Shown one piece after another: positions 1 through 5,802 of a DNA stretch of 8,143 nucleotides. The stretch is from Bacillota bacterium (GTDB lineage: Bacteria; Bacillota; Clostridia; Lachnospirales; Lachnospiraceae). Position numbers and translations under genes: made by a program. The notes under the pieces were generated by a model. That model was not told the origin of the DNA. It saw only the letters and a list, made by a program, of their open reading frames with translations, and did not search any database. The stretch covers positions 1-8,143 of the forward strand of contig JAEYXC010000347.1 in assembly GCA_023428655.1 (NCBI GenBank). The letters run 5' to 3'. Position 1 is the stretch's first letter, and each line of letters starts with the position of its first letter.

Positions 1-1
1 T

Positions 2-1051
2 AATGATCAGGTCTCCTTGGATATGAAGCTTTTCATCCGTGATGAGATTAAGCTAATTGATGAATTATTGCAGGTGCTTTTACAATCTCTCTTCTCGATT
101 ATGAAGGAGAATACACAGACCTTCATGCCCGGCTTCACGCATCTGCAGAAAGCACAGCCAATCACCCTAGCTCATCATCTCGGTGCTTATTTTGAAATGT
201 TTAAGCGTGATCGACAAAGACTAGCGGATACCTCAAAAAGATTGAATCTCTCCCCCCTTGGTGCCGGAGCCCTCGCAGGAACCACTTATCCTCTTGACCG
301 TGAATATACTGCAGGGTTGCTTAATTTTGACGGACCTACGCTTAACAGCATGGACAGTGTTTCTGACCGGGATTATCTAATCGAATTACTTAGCGCCCTG
401 TCCACAATCATGATGCACCTAAGCCGCTTCAGTGAAGAGATTATCCTCTGGAACAGCAACGAATATAAATTTGTAGAATTGGACGATGCATATTCTACCG
501 GGTCCAGTATCATGCCACAAAAGAAGAATCCGGATATTGCCGAATTGGTAAGAGGCAAGACAGGACGCGTATATGGCGCATTAATGTCCATGCTGACAAT
601 TATGAAAGGTTTGCCCTTAGCTTATAATAAGGATATTCAAGAGGACAAGGAATTCACCTTTGATGCAATCGATACCGTTAAGGGCTGTCTGGCACTATTC
701 AATGGCATGATCTCGACGATGAAGTTTCACAAGGACTGCATGGAGCAAAGTGCAAAAAAGGGCTTTACCAATGCCACGGATGCAGCCGATTATCTTGTCA
801 ATAAGGGTCTCCCCTTCCGTGATGCCCATGGTGTCGTCGGTCAGCTGGTGCTCTATTGTATTGATAAGGATATGGCATTGGAGGAGATGAGCCTAGAGGA
901 ATTCCAACAGTTTAGTCCCATCTTCGAAGAAGATATCTATGATGCAATAAGCTTAAGCACCTGTGTAAATAAACGTAATGTCATTGGCGGTCCGGGCTTA
1001 AAGGCCATGGAACAGGTATTAAAGATATATGAGGAATACCTGAAACAATAA
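2..1051 (+). CDS. argH: Argininosuccinate lyase, 5'-truncated by window edge
   Basis: This enzyme splits argininosuccinate into arginine and fumarate, the last step of arginine biosynthesis, in the cytoplasm as a homotetramer. The frame is open from base 2, where it reads NDQVSLDMK, the conserved block after the usual GRSRNDQ of ArgH; the TTG at 17 is therefore an internal codon and not the start. About 349 residues remain. Members are usually about 460 residues, so roughly the first 110 lie outside the window. Visible motifs are THLQKAQPIT (about 135-164), which holds the conserved catalytic-site histidine region, and the fumarate lyase signature GSSIMPQKKNP at 500-532 on the flexible active-site loop. 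The C-terminal part (NATDAADYLVNKGLPFRDAH) is also typical of ArgH. No frameshift or missing key residue is visible. argG would be expected upstream but cannot be seen. The assignment is secure; only the 5' end is missing. Confidence 0.96.
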   Translation, partial: NDQVSLDMKLFIRDEIKLIDELLQVLLQSLFSIMKENTQTFMPGFTHLQKAQPITLAHHLGAYFEMFKRDRQRLADTSKRLNLSPLGAGALAGTTYPLDREYTAGLLNFDGPTLNSMDSVSDRDYLIELLSALSTIMMHLSRFSEEIILWNSNEYKFVELDDAYSTGSSIMPQKKNPDIAELVRGKTGRVYGALMSMLTIMKGLPLAYNKDIQEDKEFTFDAIDTVKGCLALFNGMISTMKFHKDCMEQSAKKGFTNATDAADYLVNKGLPFRDAHGVVGQLVLYCIDKDMALEEMSLEEFQQFSPIFEEDIYDAISLSTCVNKRNVIGGPGLKAMEQVLKIYEEYLKQ

Positions 1052-1090
1052 AAAATATATGAAGGAATCTGTGTTAAAGCTTAAACTGAC

Positions 1091-1227
1091 ATAAGAGTAA
1101 CAGGCAACCCTACTGATCCTATTTGACAAGCCGATTGGTGGCTATGGTAGATCATAATTAACATAAAAGTTGATTATGCTTACCAGATAAGCGTCATATA
1201 GTGATGGAGGGATGCTGTTACTCTTAT
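1091..1227. repeat. Nested inverted-repeat element, 137 bp
   Basis: A perfect 13-bp inverted repeat, ATAAGAGTAACAG at 1091-1103 and CTGTTACTCTTAT at 1215-1227, encloses 111 bp. Inside it is a second hairpin, 1146-1184: GGTA/TACC at the base, a small internal loop, then a 10-bp arm (1153-1162 with 1169-1178, one G-T pair) closing a 6-nt loop. No open frame fills it and no T-run follows. It lies between the argH stop and the convergent DUF1648-like gene. It could be a structured RNA or a small MITE-like insertion; no convincing target-site duplication is visible. Confidence 0.5.
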
Positions 1228-1232
1228 TTAAT

Positions 1233-1264
1233 GCAATATCTTCTATGATATCGCTTCTTATTTC
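1233..1264 (+). terminator. Possible weak terminator after argH
   Basis: GCAATATC (1233-1240) and GATATCGC (1247-1254) form an 8-bp stem with one A-C mismatch around a 6-nt loop, followed by the T-rich run TTCTTATTTC. It could end argH transcription; on the minus strand the mismatch becomes a G-U pair, but the tail there is not U-rich. The stem is AT-rich and weak, and it lies about 180 nt past the argH stop, so the call is tentative. Confidence 0.3.
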
Positions 1265-1561
1265 TTAGAACTGAATGGCAAGAACAATAATATTAACAAT
1301 TACTAAAAGTGTACTAATGGCAATATATTTGATTCGTTCCGTTTTCTCCTTACGATTTCCCAGCATAAAGAGTAATAATAAAATTCCGAGGGTAATCAAC
1401 ATATAGGTCAGCTTAGGCATGGTATTAGCCACTCCTTTTGCATTAAACTGAGTAGCTATGGTATCCGGCAGCCTTCCATTGGCATAGACGTCAAATAATA
1501 ATGTGATTAATAAATAGCTTCCATTCAATATCGGATATATATTTTCTTTCCAATTCTTCAT
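1265..1561 (-). CDS. Small DUF1648-like integral membrane protein
   Basis: A 98-residue protein with three likely membrane segments, at about residues 9-26, 51-67 and 77-97. Between the first two is LPDTIATQFNAKGVANTMPK (31-50), which follows the LPxxIPxHxNxxGxxD pattern of DUF1648, a domain also found at the N-terminus of SdpI-type membrane proteins. The usual aspartate near the end of the motif is asparagine here. Function is unknown; SdpI proteins act in toxin immunity and signalling, but this short form lacks the SdpI C-terminal part, so that role should not be assumed. The start is the ATG at 1561, preceded by GGGAGAG on the minus strand. It converges on argH and stands alone. I see no clear promoter upstream. 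Confidence 0.72.
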   Translation of the reverse strand: MKNWKENIYPILNGSYLLITLLFDVYANGRLPDTIATQFNAKGVANTMPKLTYMLITLGILLLLFMLGNRKEKTERIKYIAISTLLVIVNIIVLAIQF

Positions 1562-1613
1562 ACTCTCCCATTTCCCCTCTTATATATTATGTACTAATTT
1601 AATCGAATACGAG

Positions 1614-1730
1614 TTATCACTTCATGATTATATTCCTCCTCGTATCAGATTGCAAGTTAAGATAATCCGGTCCAATAACTGTTCCCTTCAAAGAAGTGAT
1701 CCGTCCAACGAGCGCTCATCCAGAGAATCC
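1614..1730 (-). other. Coding-like intergenic stretch, possible decayed or dispersed element
   Basis: In the gap upstream of the hydrogenase operon, the minus strand from about 1730 to 1614 reads GFSG, a stop, then about 32 stop-free codons containing LKGTVIGPDYLNLQSDTRR and ending MK before two stops. A second frame also gives a short peptide beginning at the ATG at 1719. Neither has a good ribosome binding site or resembles a named family, so I do not call a gene. The reading resembles peptide fragments I associate with repeated intergenic sequences in Lachnospiraceae-type genomes, but I cannot verify this here. An 8-bp palindrome GAGCGCTC sits at 1710-1717. The rest of the 1562-1739 stretch shows nothing definite. 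Confidence 0.25.
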
Positions 1731-1739
1731 TACCGTGAT

Positions 1740-1785
1740 TACATTGTTATGTAAATATTTACATTGACATTTTTTTAACAATGTA
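1740..1785. promoter_or_regulatory. Nested palindromic operator region, partly Rex-like
   Basis: Several symmetric elements overlap the promoter of the hydrogenase operon. A 10-bp inverted repeat TACATTGTTA (1740-1749) and TAACAATGTA (1776-1785) brackets a perfect 14-bp palindrome TGTAAATATTTACA (1750-1763) that abuts the -35 box. TACATTG occurs at 1740-1746 and 1760-1766, and inverted at 1779-1785. Read as a Rex site, TTGACATTTTTTTAACAA (1764-1781) matches the clostridial consensus TTGTTAA-N4-TTAACAA perfectly in the right half and 4 of 7 in the left. Rex senses the NADH/NAD+ ratio and is known to control fermentative and hydrogenase genes in Clostridia. Which protein binds here is inference; the symmetry is directly visible. 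Confidence 0.55.
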
Positions 1786-1792
1786 TTATACT
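1764..1792 (+). promoter_or_regulatory. Sigma-A promoter of the sensory hydrogenase operon
   Basis: A perfect -35 TTGACA (1764-1769), a 17-bp spacer and a -10 TATACT (1787-1792) place the transcription start near 1799. This leaves a 5' leader of about 67 nt before the ATG at 1866, which is preceded by AAAGGAG (1852-1858). The boxes lie inside the palindromic region, so a bound regulator would block RNA polymerase. Confidence 0.85.
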
Positions 1793-1865
1793 AGGGTAGA
1801 TTCTTTTTTTCAAAATCAATCTAAAATACAAAGGATATACGTTAGCCATAGAAAGGAGCATTGCC

Positions 1866-2108
1866 ATGAATATTTATATCTGTGTTGGTAGTTCCTGTCA
1901 CATCAAAGGTTCTTATAACATCATTCAACTTATGAAGGAAGCGATCGAAACGCACCACCTGGAGGAAAAGGTTAACCTATCCGCAGCTTTCTGCCTTGGG
2001 CAATGTACAAATGGCGTTACGGTCAAAATCAATGATGAGATAATCTGCGGACTATCGGTAGAAGGTTTTCCTGATTTTTTTAATCAATATGTTCTGTCAA
2101 AAATGTAA
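1866..2108 (+). CDS. Thioredoxin-like [2Fe-2S] ferredoxin (NuoE/HydC-type)
   Basis: An 80-residue cytoplasmic electron-transfer protein. It carries the cysteine pattern of the thioredoxin-fold [2Fe-2S] family: C6-x4-C11 near the N-terminus and C43-x3-C47 in the middle, within AFCLGQCTNGV. C61 is extra. The family includes the C-terminal half of NuoE and the small subunits of bifurcating [FeFe] hydrogenases; this is a minimal single-domain form without the NuoE N-terminal helical region. The start ATG is preceded by AAAGGAG with 7-nt spacing. It is the first gene of the operon, 87 nt upstream of the sensory hydrogenase, and probably passes electrons to or from that protein's ferredoxin clusters; that partnership is inferred from position. 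The fold and cluster type are well supported. Confidence 0.88.
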   Translation: MNIYICVGSSCHIKGSYNIIQLMKEAIETHHLEEKVNLSAAFCLGQCTNGVTVKINDEIICGLSVEGFPDFFNQYVLSKM

Positions 2109-2118
2109 CTCTGTCATA

Positions 2119-2171
2119 CATCAGTACTAAACTTATGCACTGATGAGTATTCGGACTGTTGCTTCCAACAG
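2119..2171 (+). other. Two intercistronic hairpins
   Basis: Between the [2Fe-2S] gene and the hydrogenase gene, CATCAGT (2119-2125) pairs with ACTGATG (2139-2145) around a 13-nt loop, and CTGTTG (2156-2161) pairs with CAACAG (2166-2171) around a 4-nt loop. Neither has a T-run, so they are unlikely to be full terminators; they could stabilise the upstream message or damp downstream expression. The downstream gene has only AAAGG (2181-2185), 10 nt from its ATG, a weaker site than that of the first gene. Confidence 0.4.
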
Positions 2172-2195
2172 CTCCAACATAAAGGTCGTGAAGCT

Positions 2196-3878
2196 ATGAA
2201 TCACTACATACAACTAAAAAATTCAAATTGTAAAAATTGCTATAAATGCATCCGTCATTGTCCCGTGAAATCCATTCGTTTCTCAGATCATCAGGCTCAT
2301 ATCGTCAAGGAGCAATGTATCCTTTGCGGTGAATGCTTTGTCGCCTGTCCCCAGAATGCCAAGCAGATTCGCAATGACGTGAAGATTGTTAAGGAGCTGC
2401 TGGCTACGGGTAAACCTGTTTACGCCAGTGTAGCTCCTGCTTTTATTGCGAATTATGCCGGTTCCGATCTAACCTCCTTGGCAAAAGCCCTATATCAATT
2501 AGGCTTTGCAGGGGTGGAGGAAACGGCTCTCGGTGCTACCATCGTAAAAAGCAGATACGAAGACATGATACGACAAGGGGATGGTAAAGCAATTATCTCC
2601 TCCTGCTGCCATACTGTTAACATCCTAATTCAAAAGTATTTTCCGGAAGCACTTCCCTATCTTGCGCCGGTATTATCTCCGATGCAGGCCCATTGCCGTA
2701 AGCTGAAGGAGGAGCATCCCGAGGCCTATACTGTTTTCATAGGACCCTGTATCTCCAAAAAGGAAGAAGCGGAGCTCTACCCCGGAATTGTTGATTGTGC
2801 TCTCACCTTTGAAGAGCTGTCAGACTGGTTTATGGAAGCGGGAGTTGAAGTAACTCCTGTTATGGCAGAGTTAAACTTGGATCAAGGCAGAGCCAGACTC
2901 TTTCCAACCCCCGGTGGCATTATTCGTTCCATGTTCACCGAAGAGCTTTCCTACGATTTTATCGCCATCGATGGGATCGATAATTGCATGCAAGCCCTCA
3001 CCAGCATATCGAAGGATGAGCTTCGTAACTGTTTCATTGAAATGAGTGCCTGTTCCGGCAGCTGCATCGGAGGTCCGGCTATGAACAAGGAGCACCGAAT
3101 GCCCATATCCGATATCCTACGTGTTAATCGATTTGCCAATCAAAAGGATTTCGCAGTGCAATCCCCCGAGCCGGAACAGCTTTTGAAGCATTTTGCATAT
3201 TACGGTTGTCATCATCAGATGCCCGGAAGTAGCGCCGTCGATGAGATTCTACATAAAATGGGCAAGTCCCGTCCGGAGCAAGAGTTAAACTGCGGTAGCT
3301 GCGGTTATAACACCTGCCGAGAGAAGGCGGTAGCGGTTCTGCAAGGAAAAGCAGATTTAACCATGTGCCTCCCCTTCCTTAAGGAGAAAGCAGAGAATTT
3401 CTCCGATAACATAATCTATAATATGCCCAATGGCGTTCTTGTACTCAATGAGGAGCTGGAGGTACAGCAGATTAATCGAGCAGCAAGACAGATTTTAAAC
3501 ATTCAGCATAAGAGTGATATCCTCGGAGCACCGGTGGTTCGTATCCTGAATCCGGCAATTTATCTTGAGGTAATGACCAGTGGTCGTAACGTTCATGACA
3601 AGCTCAGCTATCTGGCCGATTATGAGAGATATGTGGAGGAAACCATAATATATGATAAGACCTATCACATCATTATCAGTATTATGAGAGATATCACAGC
3701 AGAAGAAAAAGCTCGTCTTAAAAAGGAGCAGATTAGTAAGCAGACCATGGAAATTACGGATAAGGTGATTGAGAAACAGATGCGTGTGGTTCAGGAGATC
3801 GCATCATTGCTCGGGGAGACGACAGCAGAGACTAAGATTGCTCTTACAAATCTGAAGGAGACGCTGCGAAATGAATAA
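2196..3878 (+). CDS. hydS: Putative sensory [FeFe] hydrogenase with PAS domain (HydS-like)
   Basis: A 560-residue protein, probably an H2 or redox sensor and not a bulk hydrogenase. Domains in order: a 2x[4Fe-4S] ferredoxin (C12, C15, C18, C22P; C41, C44, C47, C51P); an H-cluster domain (about 70-340) with the three cluster loops ISSCCH (C137, C138), GPCISKKEEAE (C185) and EMSACSGSCIGG (C286, C290); a further FeS domain CGSCGYNTC...C (C366, C369, C374, C391); a PAS domain (about 402-500); and a helical tail rich in K, E and Q (500-560), probably coiled coil. All four cysteines expected to hold the H-cluster are present. Canonical residues around it differ: Pro after the first loop is His, the Met before PC is Gly, and the Met of the third loop is Ser. 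The PAS addition, the Met-to-Ser change and the adjoining phosphatase match the phosphatase-linked group C sensory hydrogenases. It overlaps the next gene by 8 nt. The HydEFG maturases needed for the H-cluster are not in the window. Confidence 0.87.
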   Translation: MNHYIQLKNSNCKNCYKCIRHCPVKSIRFSDHQAHIVKEQCILCGECFVACPQNAKQIRNDVKIVKELLATGKPVYASVAPAFIANYAGSDLTSLAKALYQLGFAGVEETALGATIVKSRYEDMIRQGDGKAIISSCCHTVNILIQKYFPEALPYLAPVLSPMQAHCRKLKEEHPEAYTVFIGPCISKKEEAELYPGIVDCALTFEELSDWFMEAGVEVTPVMAELNLDQGRARLFPTPGGIIRSMFTEELSYDFIAIDGIDNCMQALTSISKDELRNCFIEMSACSGSCIGGPAMNKEHRMPISDILRVNRFANQKDFAVQSPEPEQLLKHFAYYGCHHQMPGSSAVDEILHKMGKSRPEQELNCGSCGYNTCREKAVAVLQGKADLTMCLPFLKEKAENFSDNIIYNMPNGVLVLNEELEVQQINRAARQILNIQHKSDILGAPVVRILNPAIYLEVMTSGRNVHDKLSYLADYERYVEETIIYDKTYHIIISIMRDITAEEKARLKKEQISKQTMEITDKVIEKQMRVVQEIASLLGETTAETKIALTNLKETLRNE

Positions 3879-5043
3879 TCTTTGTACTGATATCGGTTAC
3901 TATAGTTTGAATAAGAATGGCGAGCAGCTCTGCGGAGATCGTGTAGAGGTTGTTGAAGGTAGGGATGGCTCGATAGTCATGGTCCTCGCCGATGGTCTGG
4001 GTAGCGGTGTGAAAGCAAATATTCTCTCCACCCTCACCTCCAAGATCATCTCAACCATGATGGCAAACCATATGACCATTGAGGATTGTGTTACAACGGT
4101 AGCCTCTACCCTACCGGTCTGTGAGAAACGCGGAATTGCTTATTCAACCTTTACTATCATCCGTGTGGTGGATCATAAATATGCAGAAGTAATTCAATAT
4201 GATAATCCCCATGTGATTCTATTGAGAAACGGTATTCACTGTGATTATGAAAAAGTAAGCATGCAGATCGGTGACAAGAATATCTACAAATCCAAACTTG
4301 AGTTATCCCCCGGTGATGTGCTTGTAGCTATGAGTGACGGTGCTGTATATGCCGGTGTTGGGAAAACCCTGAATTTCGGTTGGCAGCGTGATAATATCAT
4401 CGAGTTCCTGGAGGCGGTATACGAAAGCAGTTACTCCGCTAAGACCGTGGCGACAATACTACTGGATCAGTGTTCTCAGCTGTATGGAGGTCTGCCCGGT
4501 GATGATACCACCATTGCAGCGGTAAAAATTCGACCCAGACAGCCGATCAACCTGATGATAGGACCCCCCTCCGATCCGTTGGACCTGAATAAAATGCTCT
4601 CCCTTTTCTTCTCAAAGGAAGGAAAGCATATCGTCTGTGGTGGAACCACCTCATCCCTGGCTGCCGAATTCCTGGGTAAAAATTTGGTTACCGGGATTGA
4701 TTATCCTGACCCCGAGATCCCTCCCATCTCTAAGATTGAGGGAGTTGATCTGGTGACAGAAGGTGTGATCACGGTGAGCAAGGTACTCCAATACGCCAAA
4801 AGCTATCTGGAGGATAATGCTTATTATATGCAGTGGAGCAATAAGAAGGATGGTGCCTCCCTTATCACCCAACTGCTTTTTGAAGAGGCAACGGATATTA
4901 ATTTCTATGTGGGACGTGCCATCAATCCGGCGCATCAGAACCCGAAGCTGCCAATTAATTTTAGCATTAAGATGCGTCTGGTCGATGAGCTGGCCGATTG
5001 TCTTAAAAGAATTGGTAAACGGATTAATGTTAGTTATTTTTAA
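3871..5043 (+). CDS. SpoIIE/PP2C-type Ser/Thr phosphatase with extra C-terminal domain
   Basis: A 390-residue cytoplasmic protein. Residues 1 to about 222 form a SpoIIE-type PP2C domain: D23 in CGDR, D41 in LADGLGSG, D156 in MSDG and D211-D212 in GDDTT are the expected metal-binding aspartates, so it is probably an active Mn2+/Mg2+-dependent phosphoserine/threonine phosphatase. No membrane segment is visible, unlike SpoIIE of Bacillus. Residues from about 225 to 390 form a second region with GKHIVCGGTTSSLAAEFLG (251-269) that I cannot assign to a named family. The start ATG lies inside the last codons of the hydrogenase gene (8-nt overlap), with AAGGAG at 3855-3860, which implies translational coupling and matched amounts. 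The likely role is output of the H2/redox signal by dephosphorylating a partner; PP2C proteins of this type often act on anti-anti-sigma factors, but no such gene is present here. Confidence 0.86.
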   Translation: MNNLCTDIGYYSLNKNGEQLCGDRVEVVEGRDGSIVMVLADGLGSGVKANILSTLTSKIISTMMANHMTIEDCVTTVASTLPVCEKRGIAYSTFTIIRVVDHKYAEVIQYDNPHVILLRNGIHCDYEKVSMQIGDKNIYKSKLELSPGDVLVAMSDGAVYAGVGKTLNFGWQRDNIIEFLEAVYESSYSAKTVATILLDQCSQLYGGLPGDDTTIAAVKIRPRQPINLMIGPPSDPLDLNKMLSLFFSKEGKHIVCGGTTSSLAAEFLGKNLVTGIDYPDPEIPPISKIEGVDLVTEGVITVSKVLQYAKSYLEDNAYYMQWSNKKDGASLITQLLFEEATDINFYVGRAINPAHQNPKLPINFSIKMRLVDELADCLKRIGKRINVSYF

Positions 5044-5100
5044 AACCATAAGGCAGTGCCAAAAATCATGATATAAAATGGGGTGTTGCATAAGGAATAA

Positions 5101-5145
5101 AAACGGAAGGAAAGAACTACATGCACGTAGTCTTTCCTTCCGTTT
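5101..5145. terminator. Strong bidirectional intrinsic terminator
   Basis: AAACGGAAGGAAAGA (5101-5115) pairs perfectly with TCTTTCCTTCCGTTT (5131-5145), 15 bp, continued after one bulged base by CTAC/GTAG around a 6-nt loop. Minus-strand transcripts end in GTTTTTATT, a good U-tract, so it should terminate the signal peptidase operon; plus-strand transcripts end in GTTTAAATTT, weaker but usable for the hydrogenase operon. It lies between the two convergent operons. The rest of the 5044-5231 gap shows nothing else definite. Confidence 0.85.
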
Positions 5146-5231
5146 AAATTTGCTTTTGCAACTGCCCATCTTGAATTTGCTGTTTGCACTGCTCTTTATA
5201 TTTTAGGGATAGCCCAAACTGCTTAACCCTA

Positions 5232-5777
5232 CTATTCTTCTTCTAGACCATAATCAGGCTTCTCAAACCACTTGAACTTGGGATACTTAAATAGCGCCTT
5301 GCCGCGAATATCCTCAAAAGGGGTGTATTTATCCGGCCATAATCTTGAATCTCCTGAAACATTACGATTATCACCCATCATCCAATAATGTCCCTCCGGA
5401 ATCTCATATGGACCAAAGGATCCTTCCATGTATTCCCAAAGATAATCCTCCTTCAAAGGCTTACCATTGATATAAACCACGCCATCATAGCCTTCCACCG
5501 TCTCTCCGGGTAGTCCGATAATTCTCTTAATATAATCATCCTCTTCCGGTTCCATAGGATTTGCAAAAACAACAATATCACCACGCTCCGGTTTGCTAAA
5601 CAGATAAGCCAAACGGAAAACACCCACCTTCTCATCGACTAGAAAGGTCTTCTCCATGGAAGGTGTCGGGGAACTAATTGCATAGTAAACCCATTTATTA
5701 ATTGCCATTGCTAAGATTAGGGCTGCGGCAATCACCAACACCCAGCTTAATATTTCCTTCATCACTTTTTTATCCAT
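5232..5777 (-). CDS. lepB: Type I signal peptidase, second of a tandem pair
   Basis: A 181-residue membrane-bound protease that cleaves signal peptides from exported proteins at the outer face of the membrane. One N-terminal membrane anchor spans about residues 9-29. The catalytic serine is S40 in PTPSMEKTF and the general-base lysine K84 in YIKRIIGLPGE; RGDIVVF and GDNRNVSGDSR (135-145) complete the conserved boxes. The ATG at 5777 is preferred because AAGGGAG stands 8 nt upstream and the product then starts MDKKVMKEIL, like its neighbour. The frame extends to a TTG at 5828, but that would overlap the upstream gene and place a polar 17-residue tail before the anchor. The gene begins 25 nt after the stop of a paralogue, so the two are co-transcribed. 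Its last conserved box has VSG where the neighbour has NSM, a small deviation from the usual NxSxDSR form; the catalytic dyad is intact. Confidence 0.93.
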   Translation of the reverse strand: MDKKVMKEILSWVLVIAAALILAMAINKWVYYAISSPTPSMEKTFLVDEKVGVFRLAYLFSKPERGDIVVFANPMEPEEDDYIKRIIGLPGETVEGYDGVVYINGKPLKEDYLWEYMEGSFGPYEIPEGHYWMMGDNRNVSGDSRLWPDKYTPFEDIRGKALFKYPKFKWFEKPDYGLEEE

Positions 5778-5802
5778 ACTTTTGTCTCCCTTATGCTGAA
5801 AT

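Noticed and set aside
1614..1641. GAGGAGG followed by ATG AAG TGA TAA on the minus strand (a two-codon leader)
   Set aside because: The Shine-Dalgarno-like bases are codons of the coding-like stretch (TRRN) and no regulated gene follows directly, so coincidence is more likely.
1657..1719. 20-codon peptide starting at the minus-strand ATG at 1719
   Set aside because: It has no ribosome binding site and overlaps a better open stretch in another frame; nothing supports translation.
2871..3139. Two minus-strand open frames inside the hydrogenase gene
   Set aside because: They are shadows of a high-confidence coding frame, with no start signals or recognisable product.
4651..5169. 172-codon open frame on the minus strand
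   Set aside because: It lies antisense to the phosphatase C-terminal region and runs through the terminator hairpin; its product resembles nothing, and the plus-strand frame has clear PP2C motifs.
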